Shown: in pieces, positions 53,760-62,688 of the stretch
Layout: the number at the start of each line of letters is the position of its first letter
Position numbering within the stretch: the first letter of the stretch is position 1
Assembly (NCBI GenBank): GCA_965116345.1
Contig: OZ220680.1
Coordinates: 1,426,001 to 1,490,000 of the forward strand
DNA length: 64,000 bases
Source: VXYL01 sp965116345
GTDB taxonomy: Bacteria > Pseudomonadota > Gammaproteobacteria > Pseudomonadales > Azotimanducaceae
Reading direction: 5' to 3'
The notes under the pieces: model-generated
The model's database searches: none
The model's input: the letters and a program-made list of their open reading frames with translations, nothing else
Told to the model about the DNA's origin: nothing
Position numbers and translations under genes: made by a program

Positions 53760-55043
53760 CTACCTGATGAACACGAAGAACCGCCGTTCGCCCCGCTGAA
53801 CCAGCAACGCGAACCGCGTCAGATCCTCGACCGCGGCTTCGAGTTCGCCGACGCCGTCCACCGCACGCCGATCAACCGCCAGGATCACGTCGCCCCGGCG
53901 AAGCCCAGCTCGCCACGCCTGGCTGTCGCCTTCGACGGCGGTGACTTCCACGCCACGCAACTCGCCATGGAGCCAGTGGCCCTGCGGCAGGTCGCGGACC
54001 TGGACGCCAGCCAGCGCCGATGTGGACTCCCGAGGCGAACCGTCGGCGTCCTCCGGCGCCCCGATGGTGGCCTCGATCGCCGTACGCTTGCCGTCGCGCA
54101 GGACGAGGAGTTCGACCTCATCGCCGACCTTGGCGAGACCCACCCGAGTACGCAGATCAGACGCGTTGACGACTTCCTTGTCGTCGAGACGCAAGACAAC
54201 GTCGCCGCTCCGGATACCCGCCGCCTCGGCGGCCGAACCCTCGATGACATCGGCGACGATGACGCCTTTCGCGGCGTCGAGCCCAAGGACTTCGACGGCA
54301 TCGGACGAGACATCCTGGATCATGACGCCCAACTGGCCACGACGGACGGAGCCGTGCTCGACGATCTGCTCGGTTACCGTCCTGACGATATTGGCGGGCA
54401 CGGCGAAGCCGAGGCCGGCGCTGACGCCCGACGGCGAGACGATCATGCTGTTGATGCCGACCAGACGGCCAGCAAGATCCACCAGCGCACCCCCGGAGTT
54501 GCCTCGGTTGATCGACGCGTCTGTCTGGATGAAGTCTTCATAGCCGTCACTGAACCCCGTGCGTCCCAAGGCACTGACGATGCCCGAGGTGACTGTCTGC
54601 CCCAAGTCGAACGGATTGCCGATGGCGACCACGAAGTCGCCGACTTTCAAGTCGTCCGAGTCGCCGAGCGGCAGCGCCTTCAGGCCATCGGCGTCGAACT
54701 TCAACAAGGCGATGTCCGTCGCGGGATCGCTACCCACCAGCTCCGCGTCGAACTCGCGGCGGTCCTTGAGAGCGACGGTGATCTTCTCCGCGCCGCGGAC
54801 GACGTGGTGGTTGGTGACGACGTGGCCCTTGCCGGAGTCGATGATGACGCCGGAGCCGCTGGGGCCCGACCTCGACCACGGCCCCTGGCGACGAAGATCC
54901 ACGCGGATGCTCACCACAGCCGGCGTCGCCCGCTCGAGCACCGGAGCAAAGGTCAGCTTGCCGTCGTGGGCGCTGGCTACCGGTACGAACACAACCGCCG
55001 CGGCGGTCACGCAGACTGCAAATGCCCTCATCGACTGGCTCAT
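53760..55043 (-). CDS. Periplasmic serine protease, HtrA/DegQ family
   Basis: 427 residues. A signal peptide (MRAFAVCVTAAAVVFVPVAS) precedes a trypsin-like domain with H in HVVTNHHVVRG, D in PATDIALLKFD and S in NRGNSGGALVDLAG. Two PDZ domains follow (about 245-330 and 350-427: GLGFAVPANIV leads into the first). It degrades or holds misfolded envelope proteins. The ATG at 55043 has GGAGG eight bases upstream; the longer TTG start is not needed. A sigma-E-like promoter lies at 55161-55187. Confidence 0.9.
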   Translation of the reverse strand: MSQSMRAFAVCVTAAAVVFVPVASAHDGKLTFAPVLERATPAVVSIRVDLRRQGPWSRSGPSGSGVIIDSGKGHVVTNHHVVRGAEKITVALKDRREFDAELVGSDPATDIALLKFDADGLKALPLGDSDDLKVGDFVVAIGNPFDLGQTVTSGIVSALGRTGFSDGYEDFIQTDASINRGNSGGALVDLAGRLVGINSMIVSPSGVSAGLGFAVPANIVRTVTEQIVEHGSVRRGQLGVMIQDVSSDAVEVLGLDAAKGVIVADVIEGSAAEAAGIRSGDVVLRLDDKEVVNASDLRTRVGLAKVGDEVELLVLRDGKRTAIEATIGAPEDADGSPRESTSALAGVQVRDLPQGHWLHGELRGVEVTAVEGDSQAWRAGLRRGDVILAVDRRAVDGVGELEAAVEDLTRFALLVQRGERRFFVFIR

Positions 55044-55160
55044 CCTCAACCTCCACGTTCCATGAAACCAATGTGTATTGCCCGACGGTCGGGAGCGGCC
55101 GCGAAGCGGTCACGTCATCTTCCGATTTGATGCACGAGCGCCCAATAGCGTCACCACGCT

Positions 55161-55187
55161 TTTGATGGCGGCACAGAGTGAAAGTTC
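55161..55187 (-). promoter_or_regulatory. Candidate sigma-E (RpoE) promoter of the HtrA gene
   Basis: On the minus strand, GAACTT (55187-55182) and TCAAA (55165-55161) are separated by 16 bases, as in RpoE-dependent promoters (GGAACTT-N16-TCAAA). It lies about 120 bases upstream of the protease start, overlapping the end of the penicillin acylase gene. degP/htrA is a classical RpoE target. Confidence 0.6.
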
Positions 55188-57552
55188 AAGGTGGCTCGAC
55201 GACTTCCGAGGCAGATGGACTGAGCGTTTGGCGCACTCCCGCCGCAGCGACTATGTCGTCCCACTCCCAGAGTTGGGGAATGGTCTCGACGTCCGCCCAC
55301 AGGCGCGCCTGGTCCGCGTAGTGCGGGCTACCCGGGTGTCCCGAGGCGCCGAGGGGCACGATCCACCGAGAATTGCGCCAGTCGGACGGGTCGTGGATAT
55401 AGCGGTTGACGGACATGACCGTGGCGACGAAGCGGTCCACCAGCGAGTACGCACCCGCCAGCGGCGTGTCGCCGTCACCGTGGATCGCGACCGTCGGCGG
55501 GTCGAGCATGGTCGCGGCGTCCGGGAAGATCCGCGACAACGGATGCCGCGGCCGGGTGTGGTGGACCGCGCCCCAGGTCCACGCGTCCAAGTTGTCGCCC
55601 AACTTGCCGCGCAGTTCGGCCATCGTTCGGGCGAGCGCCGACTCGAGCACCGACTCCCAGGTCTTGCCGGGCGCCAGGCAGGAGCGGTCGTCCTTCGCCA
55701 TCGCCCTGACGGCGTCGGCGTACAGTGAGCCGATGTGGGATCCGGCGCCGCGGCCGAAAGCACTCGCCGCATCGAGAACCTCATCGGTCATCCGACCGAA
55801 CGCCGCGTCGACTACGTCATGCAGGAGATACGTGCGTGCGGCGCCGTAGATCGCCGCAGCGGGGGAGTCCCGGTCCATCCGGCAGTCCCACGCCAGCAGG
55901 GCTTCGCTCGCCCGGCGCACGTCGTAGTCCGCCGGCTGCATCCGTTCGGCAATCCCGAGCAGAATCCGGGCCGGGATCGACTCCCGGTCGGCGTGAACGG
56001 CAGCCATGTCGTCCACCGTCGCCGTACCCCCAGGTAGCTCCGCGAGCCGCGCGGTGATGCGACGGGCCCGCCAGTCCGGGGCGAAGAAGGTGTTGATGTA
56101 GTGAGGATAGTCCGAGGTCGTGGGGGCGTTGTTGCAGGTGACGACGAAGCCGGCGGCCGGGTTGCGGGCCTGGGGCAGTTCCTCGAAAGGAATCCTGCTC
56201 CGCCACTCGTGCTCGCCCGTCCAGCCGGGCACCGGCACCCACGCGTTCGCCACCGACCGGATCGGAATCCGTCCCCGGTAGCGATAGCCGAACTCGCCGT
56301 GGACATCCGCGTAAACGAAATTGTTGACCGGCTCGGTCCAGCCACGGAGCGCCTCCTCCGCCTCGTCCGCGGACCGGGCCACGAGCAGCCCGTGGAGCGT
56401 ATCCGCCCAGGGCGTGCCGCTGTTCGTTCCGGGGTGGCTGAACGCCAGGCCATGCCCCGCGTCGGGGTCGCCCGCGACGATGGGACCGTGGCGCGTACGT
56501 ACGACCCTGAGCGTTTGGGATTCAGCATCGCGCACGGCCAGCGTCTCGGTGGTCACGTCCGCCGGATGCCAGGCGTCCCGGTAGGCGTATTCCAGTCGAC
56601 GGTCGCGTTCGCGGAAGCGCTCCATGTAGAGGTCCTGGTAGTCCGCGACGCCGTGCGTCATCCCCCAGGCGACGTACTCGGTGTGGCTGAAGTGGGGCAT
56701 CCCCGGTACGCCGGGAAGTGCGTAGCCGCTGCAGCGGAACGCGGGACAGCTGAGGTGGACCTGGTAGTAGACGTTGGGCGTGTCCAGGGCCCGATGCGAA
56801 TCGCCGGCGAGGATTGGTAACCCGGACGCCGTGCGTTCGCCGGAGACGACCCAGGCGTTGCTGCCGCCCTCGTCTCCACCGAGCCACGTGAGCTCCTCGG
56901 CGGCGCCGGCAAGATCATCGAGACACTCGGCGTCGAACGCCCCGAAGGTGGCACCCGGCGGCACCGCGACAAGACTGTCGTCGGGGTAGCTCCGAAACAG
57001 GGCGGCGGCCCGTTCCGCCCCCAGGGCAAGCGCCAGTCGCGCCCGCCACAGCTTCACCTCGTAGGTCCCCATCAGCATGTTGCGGACCTTGTACACGGCA
57101 AGCGAGTGCCACGGCCGCCAAGTCTCCACCATCGCATCCAAGAGACGGTACTCGACGGGCAACGACCTCGTCGTCTCGATGAACGCGTTCACGCCCGCCG
57201 CGTAGGCGTCCAGCATCGCCTTGGCGGCATCGCTCGACACCGAGTAGTCGGCCTTGGCCGCAGACTCGACGCCGAACGTGCGCATCAACCGGTCCTCGCC
57301 GAGTCCGCGTTCGCCCGCGAACTCCGCCCAACGCCCCAGCGCGCGATGGCGATCGTAGTCCATGTGCCACAGTCGATCCTGGGCCGTGACGAAACCCTGG
57401 GCGAAGAAGGCATCGTGCGCCGTCGCTGCGCGGACGTGCGGCACACCCCAACGGTCGCGAAAGACTTCGACAGGTCGGTCGAGACCCGACGCCCGGATCG
57501 TGGACTCGAGATCCGGCAGGGCGGCCGCTAGATCCTCCTGCGTGATCTGCAC
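55186..57552 (-). CDS. Penicillin acylase family (Ntn hydrolase) protein
   Basis: 788 residues of the penicillin/acyl-homoserine-lactone acylase family. An alpha-chain region (VFRDRWGVPHVRAATAHDAF, AQGFVTAQDRLWHMDYDRHR) leads to the maturation site: GGDEGGSNAWVVSGERTASG, with the N-terminal serine nucleophile in GGSNAW. Conserved GPIVAGD and FVYADVHGEFGYRYRGRIP follow. No signal peptide is visible from the chosen GTG at 57552 (GGGAG upstream), unusual for a family that is normally exported. It hydrolyses an unknown amide, possibly an acyl-homoserine lactone. Confidence 0.82.
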   Translation of the reverse strand: MQITQEDLAAALPDLESTIRASGLDRPVEVFRDRWGVPHVRAATAHDAFFAQGFVTAQDRLWHMDYDRHRALGRWAEFAGERGLGEDRLMRTFGVESAAKADYSVSSDAAKAMLDAYAAGVNAFIETTRSLPVEYRLLDAMVETWRPWHSLAVYKVRNMLMGTYEVKLWRARLALALGAERAAALFRSYPDDSLVAVPPGATFGAFDAECLDDLAGAAEELTWLGGDEGGSNAWVVSGERTASGLPILAGDSHRALDTPNVYYQVHLSCPAFRCSGYALPGVPGMPHFSHTEYVAWGMTHGVADYQDLYMERFRERDRRLEYAYRDAWHPADVTTETLAVRDAESQTLRVVRTRHGPIVAGDPDAGHGLAFSHPGTNSGTPWADTLHGLLVARSADEAEEALRGWTEPVNNFVYADVHGEFGYRYRGRIPIRSVANAWVPVPGWTGEHEWRSRIPFEELPQARNPAAGFVVTCNNAPTTSDYPHYINTFFAPDWRARRITARLAELPGGTATVDDMAAVHADRESIPARILLGIAERMQPADYDVRRASEALLAWDCRMDRDSPAAAIYGAARTYLLHDVVDAAFGRMTDEVLDAASAFGRGAGSHIGSLYADAVRAMAKDDRSCLAPGKTWESVLESALARTMAELRGKLGDNLDAWTWGAVHHTRPRHPLSRIFPDAATMLDPPTVAIHGDGDTPLAGAYSLVDRFVATVMSVNRYIHDPSDWRNSRWIVPLGASGHPGSPHYADQARLWADVETIPQLWEWDDIVAAAGVRQTLSPSASEVVEPP

Positions 57553-57663
57553 TCCGGGCTCCCATAATCCCTGGCGTTGAACTGTACCGCATAACCGGCG
57601 ACCGACCCGCGGCGACAACGCTGTTATGCTTTTGGGTCACCTCGGTAGACTCCAATCAGCCCG

Positions 57664-58725
57664 ATGACTTCACTGCACCCCGGCCGGTTGTCAGACGATG
57701 AGCAATGCAGCCTCAGGCGGGACGGTTTCGTGGTCGTCAAGAACGCGATTCCCCCCACGGTGACCAGTCGCGCCAAGGCGCTCATCAACCAAGATCCCAA
57801 GCGCATCGTCCACGGCGACGAACCCGCCATCAACGGGCTCTACAACGACTCCGTGCTGCGCGAGCTCATGCTCGACGCCATGGGACCCCACACCGCACCG
57901 GTCAACGCCCAGGTCGCCGTTACCATGCCCCACTACGCCGACGCGGTGGTGCGCCGCAAGGCCCAGCCCGCCTACCGGCCGGGTGCGCATGTGGATGGCG
58001 GTTGGGCTGGCCTGTGTCCGGTCAAACGCAGCGCGATCCTGGCTACGGGACAACGTCTCGAAACCTGGGGCAGCGACGGCGATCCCCAGTCCATGGGCCC
58101 CGCCGGCGGCGCGCCGCTCTGGCAGGACCGTGAACGCACCGTCGCCATCGGTAGCTACACGGCCCTGGTGGGCGTCTGCCTAAACGATCAACGCCGGCCG
58201 GGCAAAGGCCAGTTCTCGGTGCGCCGGGGCGCCCACGAGGCCGTCGAAGCGTTCTTCCGCCACCAGCGGGACCTCGGCGGTCCGATCGGCGGCGGCGGTC
58301 CGGACTGGCCGAGACTGCTGCCCATGGGAGGGGACGAGGCGTACGCCGGCATCATGCCGTCGGCCATGGTGGCGACCTACCCCGACACCCGGTTCGACGA
58401 CGACGAGTGGCCATGGCCGGAACTGACCCCGGTGCTGATGAACGAAGGCGATGCGGTGATCGCGCTGCACGCCCTGCCGCATACCGCCACCCCGAACATG
58501 AGCGACGACCCGCGGATGAACGTGTTCTTCCGCATACGACGGTTGCGTCCCGAAAACCCCTACGAGGGTAATAAGCGCATCGGCTGGGGCGTCTCGGACC
58601 ACCCCGACCGCGCCCTCAACGGCGACTTCCTCGACTACCCGGACGCCTACGATCCGTTCAAGACATCCGTCGACAAGATGTGCGACCACTGGAGCGAGTG
58701 GGACTTCGCGGCATCCCGTAGATGA
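57664..58725 (+). CDS. PhyH-like Fe(II)/2-oxoglutarate oxygenase
   Basis: 353 residues. An HxD motif is seen in YRPGAHVDGGWAGL and a distal histidine in LHALPHTATPNMSDD, followed by RMNVFFRIRRL. The N-terminal LRRDGFVVVKNAIPP is the typical opening of PhyH proteins. The family placement is clear but the branch is divergent, and the substrate is unknown. It is followed by a second PhyH gene 100 bases downstream in the same direction. Confidence 0.75.
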   Translation: MTSLHPGRLSDDEQCSLRRDGFVVVKNAIPPTVTSRAKALINQDPKRIVHGDEPAINGLYNDSVLRELMLDAMGPHTAPVNAQVAVTMPHYADAVVRRKAQPAYRPGAHVDGGWAGLCPVKRSAILATGQRLETWGSDGDPQSMGPAGGAPLWQDRERTVAIGSYTALVGVCLNDQRRPGKGQFSVRRGAHEAVEAFFRHQRDLGGPIGGGGPDWPRLLPMGGDEAYAGIMPSAMVATYPDTRFDDDEWPWPELTPVLMNEGDAVIALHALPHTATPNMSDDPRMNVFFRIRRLRPENPYEGNKRIGWGVSDHPDRALNGDFLDYPDAYDPFKTSVDKMCDHWSEWDFAASRR

Positions 58726-58825
58726 CCGGGTCGCCAAGCAGACGGTCGGCCTTCGCGGTGCAAGCGAGGCGCGCCGAGCGCCCGCGTCCTATACTTGGGT
58801 GTCTCCCCGTAGACAGGTGATTCAC

Positions 58826-60112
58826 ATGGGCGGAGCCCCAACCCCGGAATCCACCCCACCCCCCGAGTTCCTCCCGGAGAACGTGGCGGCGCTGTCCGAC
58901 GAGGCGGCGCAGCTCAAGGATGCGCAGTGGTTCCGCTCAGGCGAGCCGTTCCGCTCCATGCACACGAACAACCCCTGGCTGAAGCCTCCCGTGGGCGGCA
59001 ACGGCGTGCCCGCAATGCGCCCGGACGGTTCGCTCACCGAGCCGTTCCGCTGTCCCTTGTTCGAGGCGGGTCGGAGTGCCGAGGGTGGGGGGCTCAACGG
59101 GACGCCGTATTACGACACGACGGTCGCCCGCAAGCACAACTACTGGAAGCAGTTCGACGACCTGCCCCGCGAGACCAAGGACATCAACAAGGCCCGGCGC
59201 GACCTTCGCAAGTACGGCTTCTGCCTGATCGAGGACGCCATGAGCGAGTACCAACGCGCCTATATGCGCGACCGCCTGGAGCGACAGGCCGAAGCCGAAC
59301 GCGAGTGCGGCCTCGCCGACATGACGCCGCACTTCCACATCATGTGGACGCTGGTGAACAAGGGCGAGTGCTTCGCCAAGTGCATCGAGTTCGACCCGGA
59401 GTGGGTCCAAGGCGGACCGTTGATCGAGCAACTCAACACGGAACTTCTGGGTGCCGGGAACTACGCCTACTCGTTCGCCTCCAACATCGCGCGACCCGGC
59501 AGCTATCCGCAGAACCTGCACCAGGACTCGGGCGCCATCCACCCGATCCAGACGCCCCATGCACCGGTGCTTGTGAACACCGTCTACATCATGCAGGACA
59601 TGAACGAGGTGAACGGCGGCACGCTGGTGATCCCGACCAGCCACCGGCTGGTGTCCCGGGTCCTACCCGGCGAAGAGGTCGGCCCCCTGCCGCCCGCGGT
59701 CAACGTCGAGGCGAAGGGCGGCACGGTGGTGTTGATGGACGGTCGGCTGCTGCACGGCACCGGTGTCAACCACACCGACGAGTGGCGCTACATCATGACC
59801 AATTCGAACGTCAAGCCCTGGATGCGCCAGCAGGAGAACTGGCAACTATCCATCGACCCGGAAGTGCTCGCCAACGCCTCGGACAAGCTGCTCGCGCGCA
59901 TGGGCTACTACACCTCGGGGCTGATCGAGATCGGCACCTATTCGGGCCCGAAGACCACGGTCCGCACACGCCTGGCGATGGAGAACGGCGAGTACCGGCG
60001 AATCCGGGCCATGGACTCGCCCGTGCCCGAAGATGTCAAGGAAGGGCTGACCATCTTCCAGATGAAGAAGAAAATCGATGCCGCCCGGTCCGCCAAAGCA
60101 GAACATTCTTAG
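58826..60112 (+). CDS. PhyH-like Fe(II)/2-oxoglutarate oxygenase, long form
   Basis: 428 residues. The oxygenase part is about 115-360: LRKYGFCLIEDAMSEYQRAY, the metal pair in NLHQDSGAIHP (HxD), and the distal histidine in DGRLLHGTGVNHTDEWRYIM, with Arg for 2-oxoglutarate. A 110-residue N-terminal region precedes the fold (NNPWLKPPVGGNGVPAMRPD). The ATG at 58826 has AGGTGA upstream. TATACT lies near 58791, a possible -10. The stop overlaps that of the convergent hydrolase gene. Confidence 0.8.
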   Translation: MGGAPTPESTPPPEFLPENVAALSDEAAQLKDAQWFRSGEPFRSMHTNNPWLKPPVGGNGVPAMRPDGSLTEPFRCPLFEAGRSAEGGGLNGTPYYDTTVARKHNYWKQFDDLPRETKDINKARRDLRKYGFCLIEDAMSEYQRAYMRDRLERQAEAERECGLADMTPHFHIMWTLVNKGECFAKCIEFDPEWVQGGPLIEQLNTELLGAGNYAYSFASNIARPGSYPQNLHQDSGAIHPIQTPHAPVLVNTVYIMQDMNEVNGGTLVIPTSHRLVSRVLPGEEVGPLPPAVNVEAKGGTVVLMDGRLLHGTGVNHTDEWRYIMTNSNVKPWMRQQENWQLSIDPEVLANASDKLLARMGYYTSGLIEIGTYSGPKTTVRTRLAMENGEYRRIRAMDSPVPEDVKEGLTIFQMKKKIDAARSAKAEHS

Positions 60113-60948
60113 AGGTGTCGCGCCAGGAACGTCCGTATGTCTGCCGCCAGGCGGGTGGTCGCGGCAGACGCCTGGTACGCGAAGGCGTGGGGCAGACCGG
60201 GGTAGAAGAGATAGTTCACCGGCCCCCCTGCGTCCTGGTACGCGCGCAGCAGTTCGAGGGTAATCTCCCGGGGGACGTTGGCGTCCTCGCCCGGTTGCAC
60301 GACCAGTAGCGGCGGCACCCGCTGAGCCTCGCCGTCGTCGAGAGCCCGCTGCACGCAGGCCTCGCGCATGTGTTCCTCGTCGCGGTAGTACCGTCGGTGC
60401 GCGGCGATGAGTTCTTCCCGACCGACACGTCGGGCAAAGTCGAAGCGGTATAGCGGATCCGATACCGGCCACAGCGCCACCACGCAGTTCACGGCAGCGG
60501 ATGTGCGTTCCGCATCCGCGTCTGCCATGACCGCCGTGCCGCGGTGTGCCTCGATGTCTGGCTGAATAGCCGCCAGCAGAGCGAGGTGGCCGCCGGAACT
60601 GCTGCCGATCAGTCCGATCCGTGCCGGATCGATGCCGAACTCGTCCGCCCGGGAGCGTATACAGCGGATGCCGGCGGTGATGTCCTGCACCGCACACGGG
60701 TGCTTGCCGTTGCGACCGTCCCGGAAGTCCAATGAGAAGACCGTGTAGCCCGATTCCGCCAACTCCCGGCAGAGCACCGCCGGTGTCAACCGGTCGTTGG
60801 AGGTCCAAGCGCCGCCGTGGATCATGACGATGGCCTTGGCGGAAGCCACTTCGCCGCTACGCGGGCGGTAGCGCTCCGCCAGCAGATCCCGGTCGTCGGC
60901 GCGACCGTAGACCAGTGTGTCCGCTGCTACGGGGTCAGGCCGCGACAC
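60109..60948 (-). CDS. Alpha/beta hydrolase (hormone-sensitive-lipase/carboxylesterase type)
   Basis: 279 residues. The oxyanion motif is MIHGGAWTSNDRLTPAVL and the nucleophile elbow IGLIGSSSGGHLALLA. The acid is in VVQPGEDANVPRE and the histidine in YPGLPHAFAYQA. An esterase acting on small or medium acyl esters is likely. The GTG start overlaps the 3' end of the MaoC-like gene by 14 bases, so the two are probably co-transcribed. It converges on the PhyH gene with overlapping stops. Confidence 0.85.
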   Translation of the reverse strand: MSRPDPVAADTLVYGRADDRDLLAERYRPRSGEVASAKAIVMIHGGAWTSNDRLTPAVLCRELAESGYTVFSLDFRDGRNGKHPCAVQDITAGIRCIRSRADEFGIDPARIGLIGSSSGGHLALLAAIQPDIEAHRGTAVMADADAERTSAAVNCVVALWPVSDPLYRFDFARRVGREELIAAHRRYYRDEEHMREACVQRALDDGEAQRVPPLLVVQPGEDANVPREITLELLRAYQDAGGPVNYLFYPGLPHAFAYQASAATTRLAADIRTFLARHL

Positions 60949-61768
60949 TCGCCTGCGCGACCAGCACGACGGTGCCGTCTTCCTTCTCCAGCCAGACGAA
61001 GGCCCCCCGTCGTCCGGAGCCGTTCTCCGGTCCGGTGTCCACGCCGCTGGCGGTAACGGTGTCGTTGGGCCATGTGGGATTGGTGAACTTCAGGTCCAAC
61101 CGCCCGCTGCGCCACCAGGTCTCACCGAAGAAGTCCTCGAGGAGGTGGGCGGTATAGGCGAGCGTCATGCGCCCACCGACGACCACGTCCTGGAAGCCGA
61201 GCGCCTCGGACTGCTGCTTGTCGGTGTGGTAGTTGGCGTCGCCGTGGAAGAACTCGCCACACATCTCGAGCGTGATGGCCCGCGTCAGCCCGCCGAACCG
61301 TTCACCTTCGGGAATGATGAACTTGCGCGCACCCGGCTTCCTCGATGGATCCCGGAACGACACCTTGCCGTCCGCGGGCGCCTCGCGCAAAAAGCTCTGG
61401 TGATGGTGGGTGCGGAAGGTGAGTGTCCCGTCCGAGTCGCGGACATCCACCTCGTAGTAGACCACCGAACGGTCCCGGTGGGGATAGATATCGCGGATGC
61501 GGCCGCTTGCCGCATAGGTCTCACCCTGGACCAGGGTTCCAAAACACTCCCAGCCCTGGCGCATCCAGAGATGGCCGATATGGTTCGGGAAGGCGATCTC
61601 CCCGAAGAAGCCGTTCTCGGCATCGCTCGCCAGCATGGTCGGCACCCGTTCGTCATCCCGCGGGGTCAGCGCAAGGCCGCCGTAGTAGTCGGCGAGCATG
61701 GAATCTGTGACCGCGAAGGTCCGCTCCGTGAGTTGCTTGCCGATGAAGGGATCCTGTCTTTCGCTCAC
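60935..61768 (-). CDS. MaoC-like / double hot-dog dehydratase family protein
   Basis: 277 residues. Two hot-dog halves are visible. The first has FPNHIGHLWMRQGWECFGTL, then DRSVVYYEVDVRDSDGTLTF. The second has VVVGGRMTLAYTAHLLEDFF (a MaoC-type catalytic segment region) and LDLKFTNPTWPNDTVTASGV. It probably hydrates or dehydrates an acyl-CoA, consistent with the acyl-CoA genes elsewhere. The GTG start at 61768 gives a compact N-terminus. It precedes the alpha/beta hydrolase in an operon. Confidence 0.75.
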   Translation of the reverse strand: MSERQDPFIGKQLTERTFAVTDSMLADYYGGLALTPRDDERVPTMLASDAENGFFGEIAFPNHIGHLWMRQGWECFGTLVQGETYAASGRIRDIYPHRDRSVVYYEVDVRDSDGTLTFRTHHHQSFLREAPADGKVSFRDPSRKPGARKFIIPEGERFGGLTRAITLEMCGEFFHGDANYHTDKQQSEALGFQDVVVGGRMTLAYTAHLLEDFFGETWWRSGRLDLKFTNPTWPNDTVTASGVDTGPENGSGRRGAFVWLEKEDGTVVLVAQASVAA

Positions 61769-61918
61769 TGTCGAGACCCGGTCGTTCGTCGTTCGGAACG
61801 CAAGTGTAGCAGTCGTATCGGAACGACTTGAGCTTTGCACGCGCCGCCGACACCATCATCGCGAGTCTGGACGCCGATACCGCGGGCGGCGGGCGGGTAC
61901 TGGAGGTTAGGCGAACTG

Positions 61919-62554
61919 ATGGCTCGGCGCGCGCGACGACGACCAGCCTCGGGGAGTGCATCCCGGCGTCCCCGGCGAGGATCCTCGCGACGCCGGAGCC
62001 CAAGTCGAGCTCGAGCCAAGGGTCTGCTGGTCACAACCGCATCGGCTGCTGCGTTGTTCATGGTGGCCGCCTACTGGCTGCCCTTCTTCGCCTTCGATCG
62101 CACGGCCGTGCTGCGCGGCGAGTTCTGGCGCCTTGCCACCTGCCACCTGACCCACCTCGACCATCAGCACGCGCTGTTGAACGCCGTCGGCTGTGGACTC
62201 GTGCTGACGATCCTCCGCGAATCCATGTCGTGGAAGGCGATCACGGCGAGCGCGATCATCCTGGCTTCCGCTGTCAGTCTCGCCAGTGTCGTACTCTGGG
62301 TGCGGACCGACTTCGCCGGCTTCTCGGGAATTCTCTACGGTCTCGCGACGATGGCGGTGTTCGCGTTGCGCAAGCGTTCGCCTTGGCTCGCCGGGCTGAT
62401 CTCCACGGTGCTCGTCGCGGGCATCGTCCTCGGCATCGCCGGCTACAGCCGACCGTGGACGGCGGACGTCGCGGCGCACACCCACATCGTCGGCATGGCG
62501 GTGGGTGCCTGGCTCGGCAACTGGATCCGCCGCAACCCGTCGCGGGCGCGCTAG
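61919..62554 (+). CDS. Rhomboid-family membrane protease, rhombosortase-like
   Basis: 211 residues with about six membrane helices after a basic N-terminus (RRARRRPASGSASRRPRRGS). The second part matches rhomboid motifs: RGEFWRLATCHLTHLDHQHA, then LLNAVG, the serine in GFSGILYGL, and a histidine in AAHTHIVGMAVGAWLG. The short, stripped-down form resembles rhombosortases, which cut GlyGly-CTERM proteins, but no GlyGly-CTERM substrate is visible in the window. The ATG at 61919 is preferred over a longer start. The TAG stop lies in the palindrome 62551-62581. Confidence 0.7.
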   Translation: MARRARRRPASGSASRRPRRGSSRRRSPSRARAKGLLVTTASAAALFMVAAYWLPFFAFDRTAVLRGEFWRLATCHLTHLDHQHALLNAVGCGLVLTILRESMSWKAITASAIILASAVSLASVVLWVRTDFAGFSGILYGLATMAVFALRKRSPWLAGLISTVLVAGIVLGIAGYSRPWTADVAAHTHIVGMAVGAWLGNWIRRNPSRAR

Positions 62555-62581
62555 GGAAGGTCTTAATCAGACCTTCCCTAG
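62551..62581. repeat. Palindrome overlapping the rhomboid stop codon
   Basis: Perfect 13-base arms CTAGGGAAGGTCT and AGACCTTCCCTAG around TAATC. It contains the TAG stop of the rhomboid gene and resembles the palindrome at 243-271. The following stretch up to the transposase (62582-62688) contains no recognisable gene; the insertion-sequence end should lie there. Confidence 0.7.
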
Positions 62582-62688
62582 CCCAAGTTTACCAAGGGGT
62601 TTGAGAAGTCGTTTCAGATCAATGGTCTACGGGCGAGCAGAGGGCGTTAGGGCACTACAGGTGCGCCCGACGTCGATGACGATGCGGT

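Noticed and set aside
62582..62688. Terminal inverted repeat of the IS1634-type element
   Set aside because: The other end lies outside the window, so no pair can be matched.
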